A DNA stretch of 64,000 nt from Acinetobacter corruptisaponis (GTDB lineage Bacteria; Pseudomonadota; Gammaproteobacteria; Pseudomonadales; Moraxellaceae): the NCBI RefSeq assembly GCF_030053775.1, contig NZ_CP125669.1, forward strand, positions 930,001-994,000. The letters run 5' to 3'. Below the pieces are notes generated by a model. It was not told the origin of the DNA and searched no databases. It was given only the letters and a program-made list of their open reading frames with translations. Below are positions 8,443 through 16,756 of this stretch, one piece after another (position 1 is the first letter of the stretch; every line of letters starts with the position of its first letter). A program made the translations under genes and the position numbers.

Positions 8443-8823
8443 TTAAGCTGAACGAACTGGCAAAATATTTAGAGCTGCCAACGCTGTCACAGCATTAGTT
8501 TTCTCACCAGCGCTTACGCCAGACGCATAAGCCAACTTACCCTCTGCAAAACGTGCATCACGCGCAATAATAACGCCTGGCGCTGTTTGTCCCGAACCAG
8601 TGACTACCGAATCACCGATATAAATACCTGCCGCAGCGTTGGTCGCCTGAACGCTAAACTTGATTACGTTCCCACTTCCATCAAATGCAATCACTTGACC
8701 ATTTACTAGGCTTTGACTAGCTGCAATTGTCACGTTTTTACGACTTGGACGATGATTACCTTCCACTTCCCAAGCAATCACATCACTTACTGCCGAATGA
8801 CTATCTGTTACTGTTTGAACCAT
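8443..8823 (-). CDS. Head decoration protein (lambda gpD-type)
   Basis: A 126-residue protein with the compact beta pattern of the head decoration family: SRKNVTIAASQSLVNGQVIAF, YIGDSVVTGSGQTAPGVIIARDARF and a C-terminal ALAALNILPVR. Decoration proteins form trimers on the expanded capsid and stabilise it against DNA pressure. It is 12 nt upstream of the capsid gene, the usual pairing. Confidence 0.85.
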   Translation of the reverse strand: MVQTVTDSHSAVSDVIAWEVEGNHRPSRKNVTIAASQSLVNGQVIAFDGSGNVIKFSVQATNAAAGIYIGDSVVTGSGQTAPGVIIARDARFAEGKLAYASGVSAGEKTNAVTALAALNILPVRSA

Positions 8824-8835
8824 TTTTACTTCCCC

Positions 8836-9741
8836 TTATTTGCGTTGTTTTGCTTGGTCTACGAGAGAACCAGCGCCAAAGGTTTGTTTTTCATTTCCAT
8901 CAGATTTCGCTTGATGAGTGAATAGATTGCTTGGGCCATTATTTGCAGGACTGCTTTTTCCTGAAAACTGGCGCAATTGTTTAGCTGTGAATGAAAAACT
9001 TGCATCATCCATTGCTGTATATGCCGCTTTATCTTCAGCACTGAATTGTGTTTTCAATTCTTTTTCTAGTGTTGAAATATCATCATTGCGCTTCTCGGCT
9101 TTGAACTGCTTTAGTTCATTTAAAGCATTGTCACGCTCGGTTTCCGCCTGTTGCAAAGCGGCTTTTGCTTGTTCTAGTTCGGTCACGTCTGTGTCCTCTT
9201 GTGGATTGTTTGGATTGTGACTTGCTGCCACTGCCATTGTGTTTTCATCTGCACCCAAGGCACAAAACGAAACTTCTCTGATACGACCACCACGAAACAC
9301 GGTGATTGGTCCATGTAATAACTTGCCGTTTACTGTGACTGTGTTGCCTGCCTGAATCTCGTCAATGCTTGATGGTTCAATACGCACTGACATTTGCCAT
9401 GGAAAGCCATCATCTGAATCTGTGGCCACCTGGGTACCAAACTCATTACTAAGTAGGATTCCGTTGACAGTTAGACCTGTTTCATGGCTGATTGAATGAC
9501 TTTCGATTGCGCCTGCACGCTGATAAGACGAATGTTCAAGTAGTGCAGGAATACGACCCTTGATCTGCATCGAATCAAGATCAAAGATGACTTGCTTCCA
9601 GTACCAATGATCGGTAATCACTTCGCCACTGTATGCAACACCTGAGAACGTCCGTTTTTTCTTGCCATCTTCCTGAGCGTCTACATTTAGCTGCCCAAGT
9701 TGAAAGCAATATTGATTTTGCTTTTCTTCGGTTTTTGGCAT
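8836..9741 (-). CDS. Prohead protease with C-terminal scaffold-like region
   Basis: A 301-residue protein. The first ~170 residues look like a prohead protease of the S78/herpesvirus-assemblin type: RTFSGVAYSGE, a candidate catalytic His at 70 in LLEHSSYQ, and RIREVSFCALGADEN with a candidate Ser at 158. Residues 186-230 form a strong coiled coil (ELEQAKAALQQAETERDNAL), followed by a Gln/Lys-rich tail, as in fused protease-scaffold proteins. It would remove scaffold from the prohead before DNA packaging. Catalytic residues are proposed from motif context only. Confidence 0.78.
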   Translation of the reverse strand: MPKTEEKQNQYCFQLGQLNVDAQEDGKKKRTFSGVAYSGEVITDHWYWKQVIFDLDSMQIKGRIPALLEHSSYQRAGAIESHSISHETGLTVNGILLSNEFGTQVATDSDDGFPWQMSVRIEPSSIDEIQAGNTVTVNGKLLHGPITVFRGGRIREVSFCALGADENTMAVAASHNPNNPQEDTDVTELEQAKAALQQAETERDNALNELKQFKAEKRNDDISTLEKELKTQFSAEDKAAYTAMDDASFSFTAKQLRQFSGKSSPANNGPSNLFTHQAKSDGNEKQTFGAGSLVDQAKQRK

Positions 9742-9746
9742 ATTTC

Positions 9747-9772
9747 ACCCATAAAAAAAACGACCTTAAAGG
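9747..9772 (-). terminator. Intrinsic terminator between the gpF-like and protease genes
   Basis: CGACC-TTTAA-GGTCG on the minus strand is followed by eight T residues. It lies between the gpF-type and protease genes within the late operon, so either it is weak or Q-like antitermination overrides it. Confidence 0.72.
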
Positions 9773-9793
9773 TCGCTGTATTTGTTGAAAGGT

Positions 9794-11068
9794 TTAGTAA
9801 AGACTAAATGCGGTCTGATTCGCCACGAAATAGCGCGTAGCTTGCTCTTTAGTTCGTTTCAGTACGAGTTGCTCATCTGTGTTGCTAACGACCTCTAAAT
9901 TCAAATCAGGAGCTAATAGTGCGCCATTCATGCCACTAATCTTGCTCAAATCTAGTGCTACGCCTTTTGCATCAAGAATGGTGATCTGTTTGCCAACCTT
10001 TTGCGCTTGTTTGAACAATGTTGGCGTTTGAATACCAATTACACTCCCCACGGTTATGTTCAAGTCATCAATGCCGCGAATTGAATTACCAGTGAGCTTG
10101 TTTGCTGTATTCTTTGCTAATGTGAACAGCCGATTAAAAGCACCTACAACTTTGTCCCAAATGCTTTTGCCCGCTGTTCCATCCTGATCCTTTTGAAGTT
10201 CAGCCTGCTTTAGAATTGTCGTCAAAGCATTTTCTTTTTCATCAGCTAAATCTAAAGTGATACGCAAGTCACTCGGTCTGATATTTGGGTCTAATCGAAC
10301 TGCTTTATCGACCATTCCATCAATAATTACTTGCTTCTCATCTGTTAAATCTGAAAAACTTGTCTTGATAATCTGGTTAGTTTCAGTATCAACCACTGTT
10401 TTTTTACGGAGATCAATAACTTCTGTTTTGGCTTCGGGCGTAATCGTTTTACTTGCTTCTTTCGATTTAAGTATCTCGTCTGGCTGCTTATCATAGTTAG
10501 ATGGCTGAAAAGACCAACCAGCGTCAGGCTCAACGTTTGGCAAATCCTCATTGGATGTTATTCCTTTTCGGATGGCTTGCTTTTCAGTGATTGCATTAAT
10601 CGTGCAGCGACACCGATACCCATTTGGTGCATACCATTTCTGCCAAAATGGGTCGTCAATGTGGCGAATAACACCATCTAGTGCTAAATGGCTTGGACGG
10701 GTTCTTTTATCATTGATTGCAAAATATTCAAGATAAGGGCGTTTATCTTTATTCTGTTGCTGATGTAACCACCTGCCATGAGCATAAGCATTCTGAATAT
10801 TGGTTCTAAACACATTATCTAAATGCGCCTCTGACAACTCAATGCCATTTTCCTCAACCAGTTTTTGAAAGTCTCTAAAAGTACCGCCACTCTCCAAAAC
10901 CTTATAAGCTGAATCCAGTACAGATTGAATCTGATCAAGACCCGCCAAATAGCTCACAGTAGAAGCATATTGGCGTGAATTTAAATCAAGTGCATAGTAG
11001 TCGGCAGGCAGTAAAACACCTCTTGATCGAGCAAATGCAATAGCTTGTAAGAGCGTCATATTGTCCAT
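9794..11068 (-). CDS. Phage head morphogenesis protein (Mu gpF-like)
   Basis: A 424-residue minor head protein. Residues 80-160 carry the gpF signature: FRTNIQNAYAHGRWLHQQ, then KRPYLEYFAINDKRTRPSHLAL, and the GYRCRCTINAITE cysteine motif. After a linker rich in Thr/Glu/Lys comes a C-terminal domain (about 320-424, ending RYFVANQTAFSLY) of unknown role, possibly an enzymatic or effector module as often fused to gpF-like proteins. It follows the portal gene without a gap, as in Mu-type head clusters. Confidence 0.85.
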   Translation of the reverse strand: MDNMTLLQAIAFARSRGVLLPADYYALDLNSRQYASTVSYLAGLDQIQSVLDSAYKVLESGGTFRDFQKLVEENGIELSEAHLDNVFRTNIQNAYAHGRWLHQQQNKDKRPYLEYFAINDKRTRPSHLALDGVIRHIDDPFWQKWYAPNGYRCRCTINAITEKQAIRKGITSNEDLPNVEPDAGWSFQPSNYDKQPDEILKSKEASKTITPEAKTEVIDLRKKTVVDTETNQIIKTSFSDLTDEKQVIIDGMVDKAVRLDPNIRPSDLRITLDLADEKENALTTILKQAELQKDQDGTAGKSIWDKVVGAFNRLFTLAKNTANKLTGNSIRGIDDLNITVGSVIGIQTPTLFKQAQKVGKQITILDAKGVALDLSKISGMNGALLAPDLNLEVVSNTDEQLVLKRTKEQATRYFVANQTAFSLY

Positions 11069-12523
11069 TTAACGACCCTCTTTTGAATGCATATATCCCA
11101 AAATATCAGCAGCGAACAAAGCCCGATCTAACACTTCATTAAACTGTGATTTGTCAGCAGTCTTAGCGATAGCAAATAGACTCGTTTGCAGTTCTTCAAT
11201 GCTTTCACTACTCAGAATCAAATCTTTCAGGTCGTTATCTGATAACAACTTGAAGTTTTGATCCGCCAGTTCATCAAGCTCTTGCTGTTCTTGTGTAAGA
11301 CCATTAACACTTGCAGCAAAACTGAAAGGTTTGCTTGGAATTGCTTTAAATTGCGGTTGTGCTGTTTGACCTGGTAAAGGCTCTGCCAAATCGCCCTCTT
11401 GCAATCCATACTCACGGATAAAATATTGATTGGTAAATACCGCACCTGCATCTTTAAGCTTTACGTCACGCTCAGCCTGATCTTTATTAAGCTGTTTAGA
11501 CTTCTCGCCCAAGATAATTTCATGCTCGCCCCAACCATTTAAGGTGCAAAGCGCATTAACAATGGCTTGAAACGTAGGTGTAACTAATCGAATATCCGCA
11601 TTCAGTTTATCTTTACGCACATTCTCATGCACTTCACCCAATGCACGGCTACCTGTACCATCCGTTCCACTTGTAAGGGTTTGCCCTAAGATTACCTTTT
11701 GAATCTGACGAATAATCGTATTGTTAAAGGTCTCGAATGATGCGCCTGCACTGCCGCTTGAAGTGACTGCCAAAATCTCAACTTCATCTTCTGCATCAAT
11801 CGAAATAACACTCTGAGCATGTGCATTGAGTAACGCTTGATTCATGTCATCTGGTTCAGAGTTTTTGCACTTACCTTTTAAAATTGGCGTGCCAAAACGC
11901 TCTAAGAACTTCGCCCAGAACTTAAAGCCGTTCTTACGAAAGAAATCTAACCAATAAACTACAGTGAGTAATGCTTTACCATAAGGCTGCTTATAGGTTG
12001 CTTTTCGCTGCGTCAAAAAGAATTTAAATATCTGATCGACTTCCGACTCTCTACCTGATTCATCTTGACGATAGATTAAACGACCATCGTTTTTAGGCTC
12101 GAACCACTCCATCGGCTTTTCACCGATCCAGTTCAAACCTATTTGTCCATCATCAGTCTGATCATAGACCGCTTCCAAAACGGAATAGCCAAATAGCAAA
12201 GCATTAACTGATCCCGTTGCAATCTCAGCAAACCATTTCTTAATCTCTTGCATTAATAAAATGGCTTCTGGTGTATCACTTGGCTCAATGCGAAATGGAG
12301 TTGCAAGCAATGCATCAATACGTGTTTCAACCGCTTGTCCAATTTCATCATCATCAAGAAGAATGGCTAAGCGATGACGTTGAATCCCTGCTTTTCGTAA
12401 AGTCTCATCCAAATCAAGTTGTTTGCTTAACTTATAAAATTGGCTGACCGCTTCTTGAGAATATAAAGACCCATTAGACAAAGCCTTTTTAGAAGCTTTG
12501 TCTTCTTTTTTAGACTTTGCCAT
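11069..12523 (-). CDS. Portal protein, DUF935 family (Mu gp29-like)
   Basis: A 484-residue protein with the DUF935/gp29 features: QRHRLAILLDDDEIGQAVETRIDALLATPFRI (about 45-77), NALLFGYSVLEAVYD (about 103-117), FWAKFLERFGTPILKGKC (about 200-217) and VILGQTLTSGTDGTGSRALGEVHENV (about 278-303). The portal dodecamer forms the DNA entry vertex. It is followed at once by the gpF-like gene. The Lys/Ser-rich first 20 residues and the C-terminal helices after 390 are less conserved. Confidence 0.9.
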   Translation of the reverse strand: MAKSKKEDKASKKALSNGSLYSQEAVSQFYKLSKQLDLDETLRKAGIQRHRLAILLDDDEIGQAVETRIDALLATPFRIEPSDTPEAILLMQEIKKWFAEIATGSVNALLFGYSVLEAVYDQTDDGQIGLNWIGEKPMEWFEPKNDGRLIYRQDESGRESEVDQIFKFFLTQRKATYKQPYGKALLTVVYWLDFFRKNGFKFWAKFLERFGTPILKGKCKNSEPDDMNQALLNAHAQSVISIDAEDEVEILAVTSSGSAGASFETFNNTIIRQIQKVILGQTLTSGTDGTGSRALGEVHENVRKDKLNADIRLVTPTFQAIVNALCTLNGWGEHEIILGEKSKQLNKDQAERDVKLKDAGAVFTNQYFIREYGLQEGDLAEPLPGQTAQPQFKAIPSKPFSFAASVNGLTQEQQELDELADQNFKLLSDNDLKDLILSSESIEELQTSLFAIAKTADKSQFNEVLDRALFAADILGYMHSKEGR

Positions 12524-12539
12524 GTGTTTATTCCGAGCA

Positions 12540-12566
12540 TAAAAAAGCCCGCATTTCTGCGAGCTA
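12540..12566 (-). terminator. Intrinsic terminator after terL
   Basis: AGCTCGCA-GAAA-TGCGGGCT on the minus strand, with one mismatch, is followed by TTTTTT. It lies between the large terminase and portal genes. Confidence 0.7.
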
Positions 12567-12623
12567 TGTTTGATTTGAAAAAATACGACAAAACCTATTT
12601 TTTAGGCTCTATCCGTACTTGTT

Positions 12624-14030
12624 TTAGAATGTACGACTTCCTGCTGTTGCAGGTTTTTTAGATTGTCTTGATTCATTGAGATCATTGAATGCATCACTGC
12701 ACCCATCCACCTGATCATCATGTTTTGCATTAGGGAAATTTCGTAATTCTTCAATCAGTGCTTTGTTCCAGTCACCCCGAAGCATTTTCACATTGCCTAC
12801 ATTGACCTGAGCTGCAAATGGTTGTGCTCTAGTGATCTTATCTCCTGACACTGGCTCAGCTTTAACTTTGAATCCTGATAATTTCCCAACAAAGTTTTTC
12901 GCTTGTGATTTACCAGCTTGACCAGGGTCTTGCGGTAAACGAATGAATACATCCTTGCCGTCTATTTGCGCTGTTTGAGTAATCGTATTCTCAACACCAT
13001 CAGGTCCCCAACGTCCACGCACCATATCAGTGATATAGATCGTATTATCTTGAGCTTTCGCAAGCTTAGGTCCTGCTGTGTAATCACCCTCATTCTCGGT
13101 AGCAGCCAAATCCCATGCACGACACTCCTTGATCAGATTTGTTGGCAAAGCATCAACAATTTCAATTCTGTCAGGTTTAAAAAAACCGCCTGCTGGCGGT
13201 GATGGTCGTTGTAGATACTGTCCAGAGAAAACATATGGGGATGTTTCCTCCATAACTCTTAAGCGTTCAATGTCGTGCTTTTCTGGCCACAATGCCGATC
13301 CATCAGGCTGAATAGCAGATAAACATAAATTCTCCCAATCTTCACCATTTCCACCATCTAGCAACCACCCCGCCAAATCTTCTTCGTGCAATCGCTGCAT
13401 AATGACAATAATTGGCGTATTTGGTGAATTGGTTCGAGATTCAAGCGTGTCTTGAAACCAGTCGATTACATTTTTACGAATAGTGCTTGATGTTGCTTCA
13501 CTTGCCTTGTGTGGATCGTCAATAATGATCGCTCCACCAAATGAATCTCGGAATTTGCCTGCACCAAAACCTGTGATGGTACCACCCGTACCTTGTGAGT
13601 AGCAGACTCCACCCTTTGCGGTACGCCAATCATCCTTTGCCTTGCTGTCATCCCGCAGTTCAAAATCAGGGAATACGCGCTTGTATGCTTCTTCTTGCAC
13701 CAAGTTACGTGTCTGAAATGCATTGTTTGCTGCAAGTGTGGCTGAGTAGCTGACATGAATAAACTCACTGTCAGGCGCTTTGCCAAAACACCATGCCATG
13801 AAATTAATTACAGCCAATTCAGTTTTAGAGTAGCGCGGCGGGATATTGATAATTAAACGCTTAGTCTCACCACGAAATACTTTCATCAAAGCATCGCATA
13901 CAACTCTATGATGCCAGTTATGAAGCCATTTATATTTCCGACGCTCTTTAAACATATAGCGCGAGAAGAAATATAAATCTTCTTGCGCTTCGATCTGAAT
14001 TGCAAGTTCACGCGCTGGATCAGTAATCAT
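12624..14030 (-). CDS. Terminase large subunit
   Basis: A 468-residue DNA packaging motor. Visible motifs are a Walker A variant PPRYSKTE (residues 64-71), a Walker B GGAIIIDDPHK (about 166-175) with its catalytic acid at 171-172, a coupling motif near VIMQRL, and a C-terminal RNase H-like nuclease (AWDLAATENEGDYT, and KHDDQVDGCSDAFNDL near the end). Together these pump and cut concatemeric DNA. It overlaps the small subunit gene by 11 nt. The type (headful or cos) cannot be decided from the sequence. Confidence 0.93.
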   Translation of the reverse strand: MITDPARELAIQIEAQEDLYFFSRYMFKERRKYKWLHNWHHRVVCDALMKVFRGETKRLIINIPPRYSKTELAVINFMAWCFGKAPDSEFIHVSYSATLAANNAFQTRNLVQEEAYKRVFPDFELRDDSKAKDDWRTAKGGVCYSQGTGGTITGFGAGKFRDSFGGAIIIDDPHKASEATSSTIRKNVIDWFQDTLESRTNSPNTPIIVIMQRLHEEDLAGWLLDGGNGEDWENLCLSAIQPDGSALWPEKHDIERLRVMEETSPYVFSGQYLQRPSPPAGGFFKPDRIEIVDALPTNLIKECRAWDLAATENEGDYTAGPKLAKAQDNTIYITDMVRGRWGPDGVENTITQTAQIDGKDVFIRLPQDPGQAGKSQAKNFVGKLSGFKVKAEPVSGDKITRAQPFAAQVNVGNVKMLRGDWNKALIEELRNFPNAKHDDQVDGCSDAFNDLNESRQSKKPATAGSRTF

Positions 14031-14457
14031 TTAGGATTTTCTCCCGCGCCTCCAGATAATTCTCGGTTGATATGTTTTTATTTATAGTCTCTATTGGTTT
14101 GCCATCTTTACCAGATAGTTCTACAACCTGTTTATCAAAACCAAGTATCTTTGCTTTACCCATTGTTGCTGAAACCATAGCTGACGCATTCTCAGATTCT
14201 TTAGCTAGCTGCCGTGCTTCTTCCAGTTCATCAATCAGGTCATCCACGGTTAGATTATGACGCTCTTTATGCTCTGCCTGTAATTCTGAAATCCTCGCCC
14301 TAATCTCGCCCTTTTTTCTTAAAATATAGGCTTTATTGTTGATTGTTTCATCTTTCATCTTGCCGCACGAATACGCCTGTCTGTACGCTTCCGAAGCATT
14401 GCCTAATTCAATGTAAAGTTGGCAAAACTTCTCCTGTTTAGGCTGTAGTCTCGCCAT
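14020..14457 (-). CDS. Terminase small subunit
   Basis: A 145-residue protein with the terminase_2 pattern: LQPKQEKFCQLYIELGNASEAYRQAY (an HTH-like N-terminus, residues 4-29), KMKDETINNKAYILRKKGEIRARI, and a coiled-coil region (about 60-100). It recognises the packaging site and loads the large subunit, whose gene starts inside its 3' end. The C-terminal ~40 residues probably bind the large subunit. Confidence 0.88.
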   Translation of the reverse strand: MARLQPKQEKFCQLYIELGNASEAYRQAYSCGKMKDETINNKAYILRKKGEIRARISELQAEHKERHNLTVDDLIDELEEARQLAKESENASAMVSATMGKAKILGFDKQVVELSGKDGKPIETINKNISTENYLEAREKILNDY

Positions 14458-14461
14458 ATCT

Positions 14462-14947
14462 TTACTCCATCACATACTTCAAATCATCAGGCACAGGCAA
14501 AACCAAGCCAAATTCTTTTAGCGCATACGCTTCAATTAAATTCAGATATTCAGTGAATTGCTTTGTATCCATTCGAGTTGTAGAGGTCTCTCGAATAACA
14601 CCGTTTGCAATCGCTTCAAATTGCTCAGATTCGCTTTGTTTTAATGCGGATATAGCCAAACACATGTTAGCGTAATCTTTGTCGTCACGCTTCAATATGC
14701 TGATTAGAAACTTCTTCTTAAACTCAAAGTGTAATTGATCTTCGTCATTACCTGTCTTTCTGTGGATCTCATGAAGCCATTTCCAGTACAAACGGTTTTG
14801 AGCTTTTGATCTATCTTTAGTTTCTGGCCTAATCTCAACTACAAGCGGCTTACCCTCAACCGCAGCTTTAGCATGATGGGTGTTTAGGTAATTGATGACT
14901 TTGGCTATTTCAGCGTGATTTGGGATTGTGAACACTGCTGTTGTCAT
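14462..14947 (-). CDS. NinB-like recombination protein
   Basis: A 161-residue protein matching the NinB (lambda Orf) family: VIRETSTTRMDTKQFTEYL near the C-terminus, RSKAQNRLYWKWLHEI (about 51-67) and FEFKKKFL (about 79-86). Lambda Orf binds single-stranded DNA and SSB and can replace RecFOR in Red recombination, which fits the RecT and exonuclease genes in the + strand arm. It overlaps the preceding small gene by 38 nt. Confidence 0.85.
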   Translation of the reverse strand: MTTAVFTIPNHAEIAKVINYLNTHHAKAAVEGKPLVVEIRPETKDRSKAQNRLYWKWLHEIHRKTGNDEDQLHFEFKKKFLISILKRDDKDYANMCLAISALKQSESEQFEAIANGVIRETSTTRMDTKQFTEYLNLIEAYALKEFGLVLPVPDDLKYVME

Positions 14948-15089
14948 TTTGACAATCCCTCATTATCTTTTCTACTGATTCACTTGCTGCTCTTTCAGCT
15001 TCTTCTTTGATTTGTTTTCTTCGCACGTATTCTTGGAGTGTCTGTGGCTGTCTAATTAAGCCCATTCCAACAAGTTCAGGAATATTCAT
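14910..15089 (-). CDS. Small phage protein, unknown function
   Basis: A 59-residue ORF starting MNIPELVGMGLIRQP at ATG 15089, after GAGGTGGG. The middle is a charged helix (YVRRKQIKEEAERAASESVE). It overlaps the ninB-like gene start. No family recognised. Confidence 0.5.
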   Translation of the reverse strand: MNIPELVGMGLIRQPQTLQEYVRRKQIKEEAERAASESVEKIMRDCQNDNSSVHNPKSR

Positions 15090-15100
15090 ACCCACCTCAA

Positions 15101-15127
15101 TAAAAAAGACGCTATTAAGCGCCTTTT
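15101..15127 (-). terminator. Hairpin with T-tract upstream of the small gene at 15089
   Basis: AAAAAG-CGCTATTAAGCG-CTTTTT forms a short stem with T-rich flank on either strand. It lies between the 15139-15277 regulatory stretch and the ninB-side genes. Confidence 0.5.
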
Positions 15128-15277
15128 TGAATTCTATATTTGACCTGCAAGTCTTAATTAAAATTTAGCTAGAGTATTCATGGCCGTATCCTCAAAGTTT
15201 ATTGATAGTTTCTTAAAGTAACTTAATATACATCAGAAACTATAATTTACATGAGTATTGATCAAGTTTCAAGCAAT
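15128..15277 (-). promoter_or_regulatory. Intergenic stretch with a 9-bp inverted repeat and a tiny leader-like ORF
   Basis: ATAGTTTCT (15205-15213) and AGAAACTAT (15235-15243) form a perfect 9-bp inverted repeat with a 21-nt spacer. On the minus strand it is followed by TGAGGA and, 7 nt later, a seven-codon ORF ATG...TAA reading MNTLAKF. A promoter-like TTGATC with TATAGT 15 nt on lies in front. The repeat could be an operator and the small ORF a leader peptide; neither is proven. Confidence 0.35.
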
Positions 15278-15299
15278 AAAAAACCACCCGAGGGTGGCT
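15278..15299 (-). terminator. Intrinsic terminator after the 15299-15763 gene
   Basis: GCCACCCTCGGGTGG on the minus strand is followed by TTTTTTATT. It begins at the stop codon of the gene. Confidence 0.75.
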
Positions 15300-15763
15300 T
15301 AAGCTCTTTCAAACTTAAAATCTTTCTTGGAAGTGTATATTTTGGCAATATGCCTTAATGCTTCTTCTTCTGTGTCAAACATCATTGAGAATGTTTTGAA
15401 CTGAATCTTCTTTCCGTTTGAAAGCACATCATGACTAAACTTATAGTCCTTGAAATTTTGCCCAGACATCTTTGTAAAATCCATCAAGAAGTAGCTTAGC
15501 TTCTCGCCAACATGCCAAATCAGATTCTCAGGGATGAAACGTAATTGATCACGGACTAACTCACGACAAAATGGATGACGTACATGCTGGTGATCTGAGT
15601 TGATAATCCACTCAATCTCATCTAAGCGTTGTAAGTATTCAATTAAATTCTTAATCTGGTTCACTTCCAATAAATCTGAGAATTCACCAATTGGAGTTCG
15701 ATATAGTGTCGGCGCATCAACCCAGTTATATTCTGGAACATCAATTTCTAGGCTAATTTTCAT
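15299..15763 (-). CDS. Phage protein, unknown function
   Basis: A 154-residue acidic, soluble protein (starting MKISLEIDVPEYNWVDAP) without signal peptide, membrane segment or motif I can name. A His-rich turn (SDHQHVRHPFC near residues 57-67) is the only unusual feature. It has its own terminator and sits apart from its neighbours, so it may be separately expressed. Confidence 0.55.
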   Translation of the reverse strand: MKISLEIDVPEYNWVDAPTLYRTPIGEFSDLLEVNQIKNLIEYLQRLDEIEWIINSDHQHVRHPFCRELVRDQLRFIPENLIWHVGEKLSYFLMDFTKMSGQNFKDYKFSHDVLSNGKKIQFKTFSMMFDTEEEALRHIAKIYTSKKDFKFERA

Positions 15764-15817
15764 TAGAATTTACCAATGATTTATAATGTTAAATTATACC
15801 ATAACCACATGATTTAA

Positions 15818-16105
15818 TTAAAAAACACTATCAGAATTTGTATCTATTTTCAACATCCTTTCAGTCTTTTCTAGCATCTTTGCGAACCATTCAACCGATT
15901 CTGATCTATTCATCTTTTGAAATTGGTCGTATTCAACATGATGATTTCTACAAAGTGGAATTGTTTTAGAGTCACAGGCTTTTAACCCCATACCCTTGCC
16001 ATCTTTTGATTGATTACTATGGGCAGCATCTACTGGCGATCTACCACATACCACACACGGCAGCTTTCTTATTTCGTTTAGCCTCTTTTGCGAACGCATC
16101 TTCAA
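15818..16105 (-). CDS. HNH-like nuclease, DUF968/YbcO/Ref-like
   Basis: A 95-residue protein with a zinc/HNH-type core: CVVCG (17-21), DAAHSN (26-31), GMGLKACDSKTIPLCRNHHVEYD (about 38-60). The C..C...H...C..HH layout matches small phage nucleases of the DUF968/YbcO/Ref group, often placed where lambdoid phages carry rusA or ninG for processing recombination intermediates. It overlaps the upstream small gene by 65 nt in another frame. Confidence 0.7.
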   Translation of the reverse strand: MKMRSQKRLNEIRKLPCVVCGRSPVDAAHSNQSKDGKGMGLKACDSKTIPLCRNHHVEYDQFQKMNRSESVEWFAKMLEKTERMLKIDTNSDSVF

Positions 16106-16253
16106 TCACCTGGATTCTTTCTTTAAGCGACTTTAATTGTCGTTCACACTCAGTTTTGAATGAATAACTGCTAAATAAGTGATTGTAATTCTCTAGCAGT
16201 TCTACATTCCTCTTGTAGATTTCAAGATTCTTCTTCGCTTCGATTGTGTCCAT
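16041..16253 (-). CDS. Small helical phage protein
   Basis: A 70-residue Glu/Lys-rich protein that is predicted helical throughout (NLEIYKRNVELLENY, ECERQLKSLKERIQVIEDAF). Its ATG lies 3 nt past the stop of the 40-residue membrane peptide gene and its 3' end overlaps the nuclease gene. Function unknown. Confidence 0.5.
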   Translation of the reverse strand: MDTIEAKKNLEIYKRNVELLENYNHLFSSYSFKTECERQLKSLKERIQVIEDAFAKEAKRNKKAAVCGMW

Positions 16254-16256
16254 ACT

Positions 16257-16379
16257 TCACCAATTACACCAAACCAGATAAGCCATAATTAAAATTGGAA
16301 CCAGGTAAAATACTGTTTTGACGATATTCTTAAATCTTTCGCATTCTTCTTCAATTTGCTTGAGTTCTTCTTCGTCCAT
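16257..16379 (-). CDS. 40-residue single-pass membrane peptide
   Basis: The ORF encodes MDEEELKQIEEECERFKNIV followed by a hydrophobic helix (TVFYLVPILIMAYLVWCNW). AAAGGG lies 5 nt before the ATG. It is the first ORF after the structured late leader and is coupled to the next gene. An acidic cytoplasmic helix plus one membrane span is compatible with many phage roles, including lysis control or superinfection effects; none is supported directly. Confidence 0.5.
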   Translation of the reverse strand: MDEEELKQIEEECERFKNIVKTVFYLVPILIMAYLVWCNW

Positions 16380-16482
16380 AGCGGCCCTTTCTTGTTATTA
16401 ACTTAGATGAAGTGAGCATCTCATCAACTTTGAGTGCACTCCTGTGCCAAGAGGTCAAATCACTGTTGCACACTTCTCTAAA

Positions 16483-16515
16483 TTAAAAAGGGCATGGCAA
16501 ACTGCCACACCCTTG
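16483..16515 (-). terminator. Second terminator-like hairpin in the late leader
   Basis: On the minus strand AAGGG-TGTGGCA-GTT-TGCCATG-CCCTT is followed by TTTAATTT. The stem has two paired blocks (5 bp each) around one internal mismatch. It lies downstream of the 6S-like terminator, just before the late genes. Confidence 0.65.
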
Positions 16516-16723
16516 CCTTAGATTACGATATTGATCAGCTCGGCAACTGATCTACCGTTACTCACAATCACACATACCTAACATGCACGGTCTGCTTTAC
16601 TTGCTTTCAATCCTCTTTAGGTCGGGACGCCACTCCCTAGTTTAGGCTGCACAAAGCAGTTTTACTCGAAGGCATGTTCCACTGGTCGGCACTCCAGTAG
16701 GATAGATTGTCTTTTTACAGGCA
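16516..16723 (-). ncRNA. Structured non-coding segment in the late leader
   Basis: About 200 nt with no ORF or tRNA fold. It contains several local hairpins on the minus strand: ACTGG/CCAGT (near 16680-16697), CTGC-TTTGT-GCAG (near 16651-16663) and GATCAG/CTGATC (near 16534-16553). It is bounded by terminators at both ends. It may carry sites needed for antitermination or be a small RNA of its own; the sequence does not decide. Confidence 0.35.
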
Positions 16724-16756
16724 ATAAAAAAAGAGCTAAGAACGCCAATTCTTAAC
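16724..16756 (-). terminator. tR'-like terminator of the late leader transcript
   Basis: GTTAAGAA-TTGGCG-TTCTTAGC on the minus strand forms an 8-bp stem followed by TCTTTTTTTATTG. It lies about 198 nt past the predicted start of the promoter at 16930-16958, matching the size of the lambda 6S RNA that ends at tR'. Confidence 0.75.

Noticed and set aside
1..8925. Several open frames on the + strand opposite the tail and head genes
   Set aside because: They lack ribosome-binding sites and phage-like sequence and mirror the real minus-strand genes.
16516..16723. A phage tRNA in the late leader
   Set aside because: No acceptor stem, T-loop GTTCRA or anticodon arm could be fitted on either strand.
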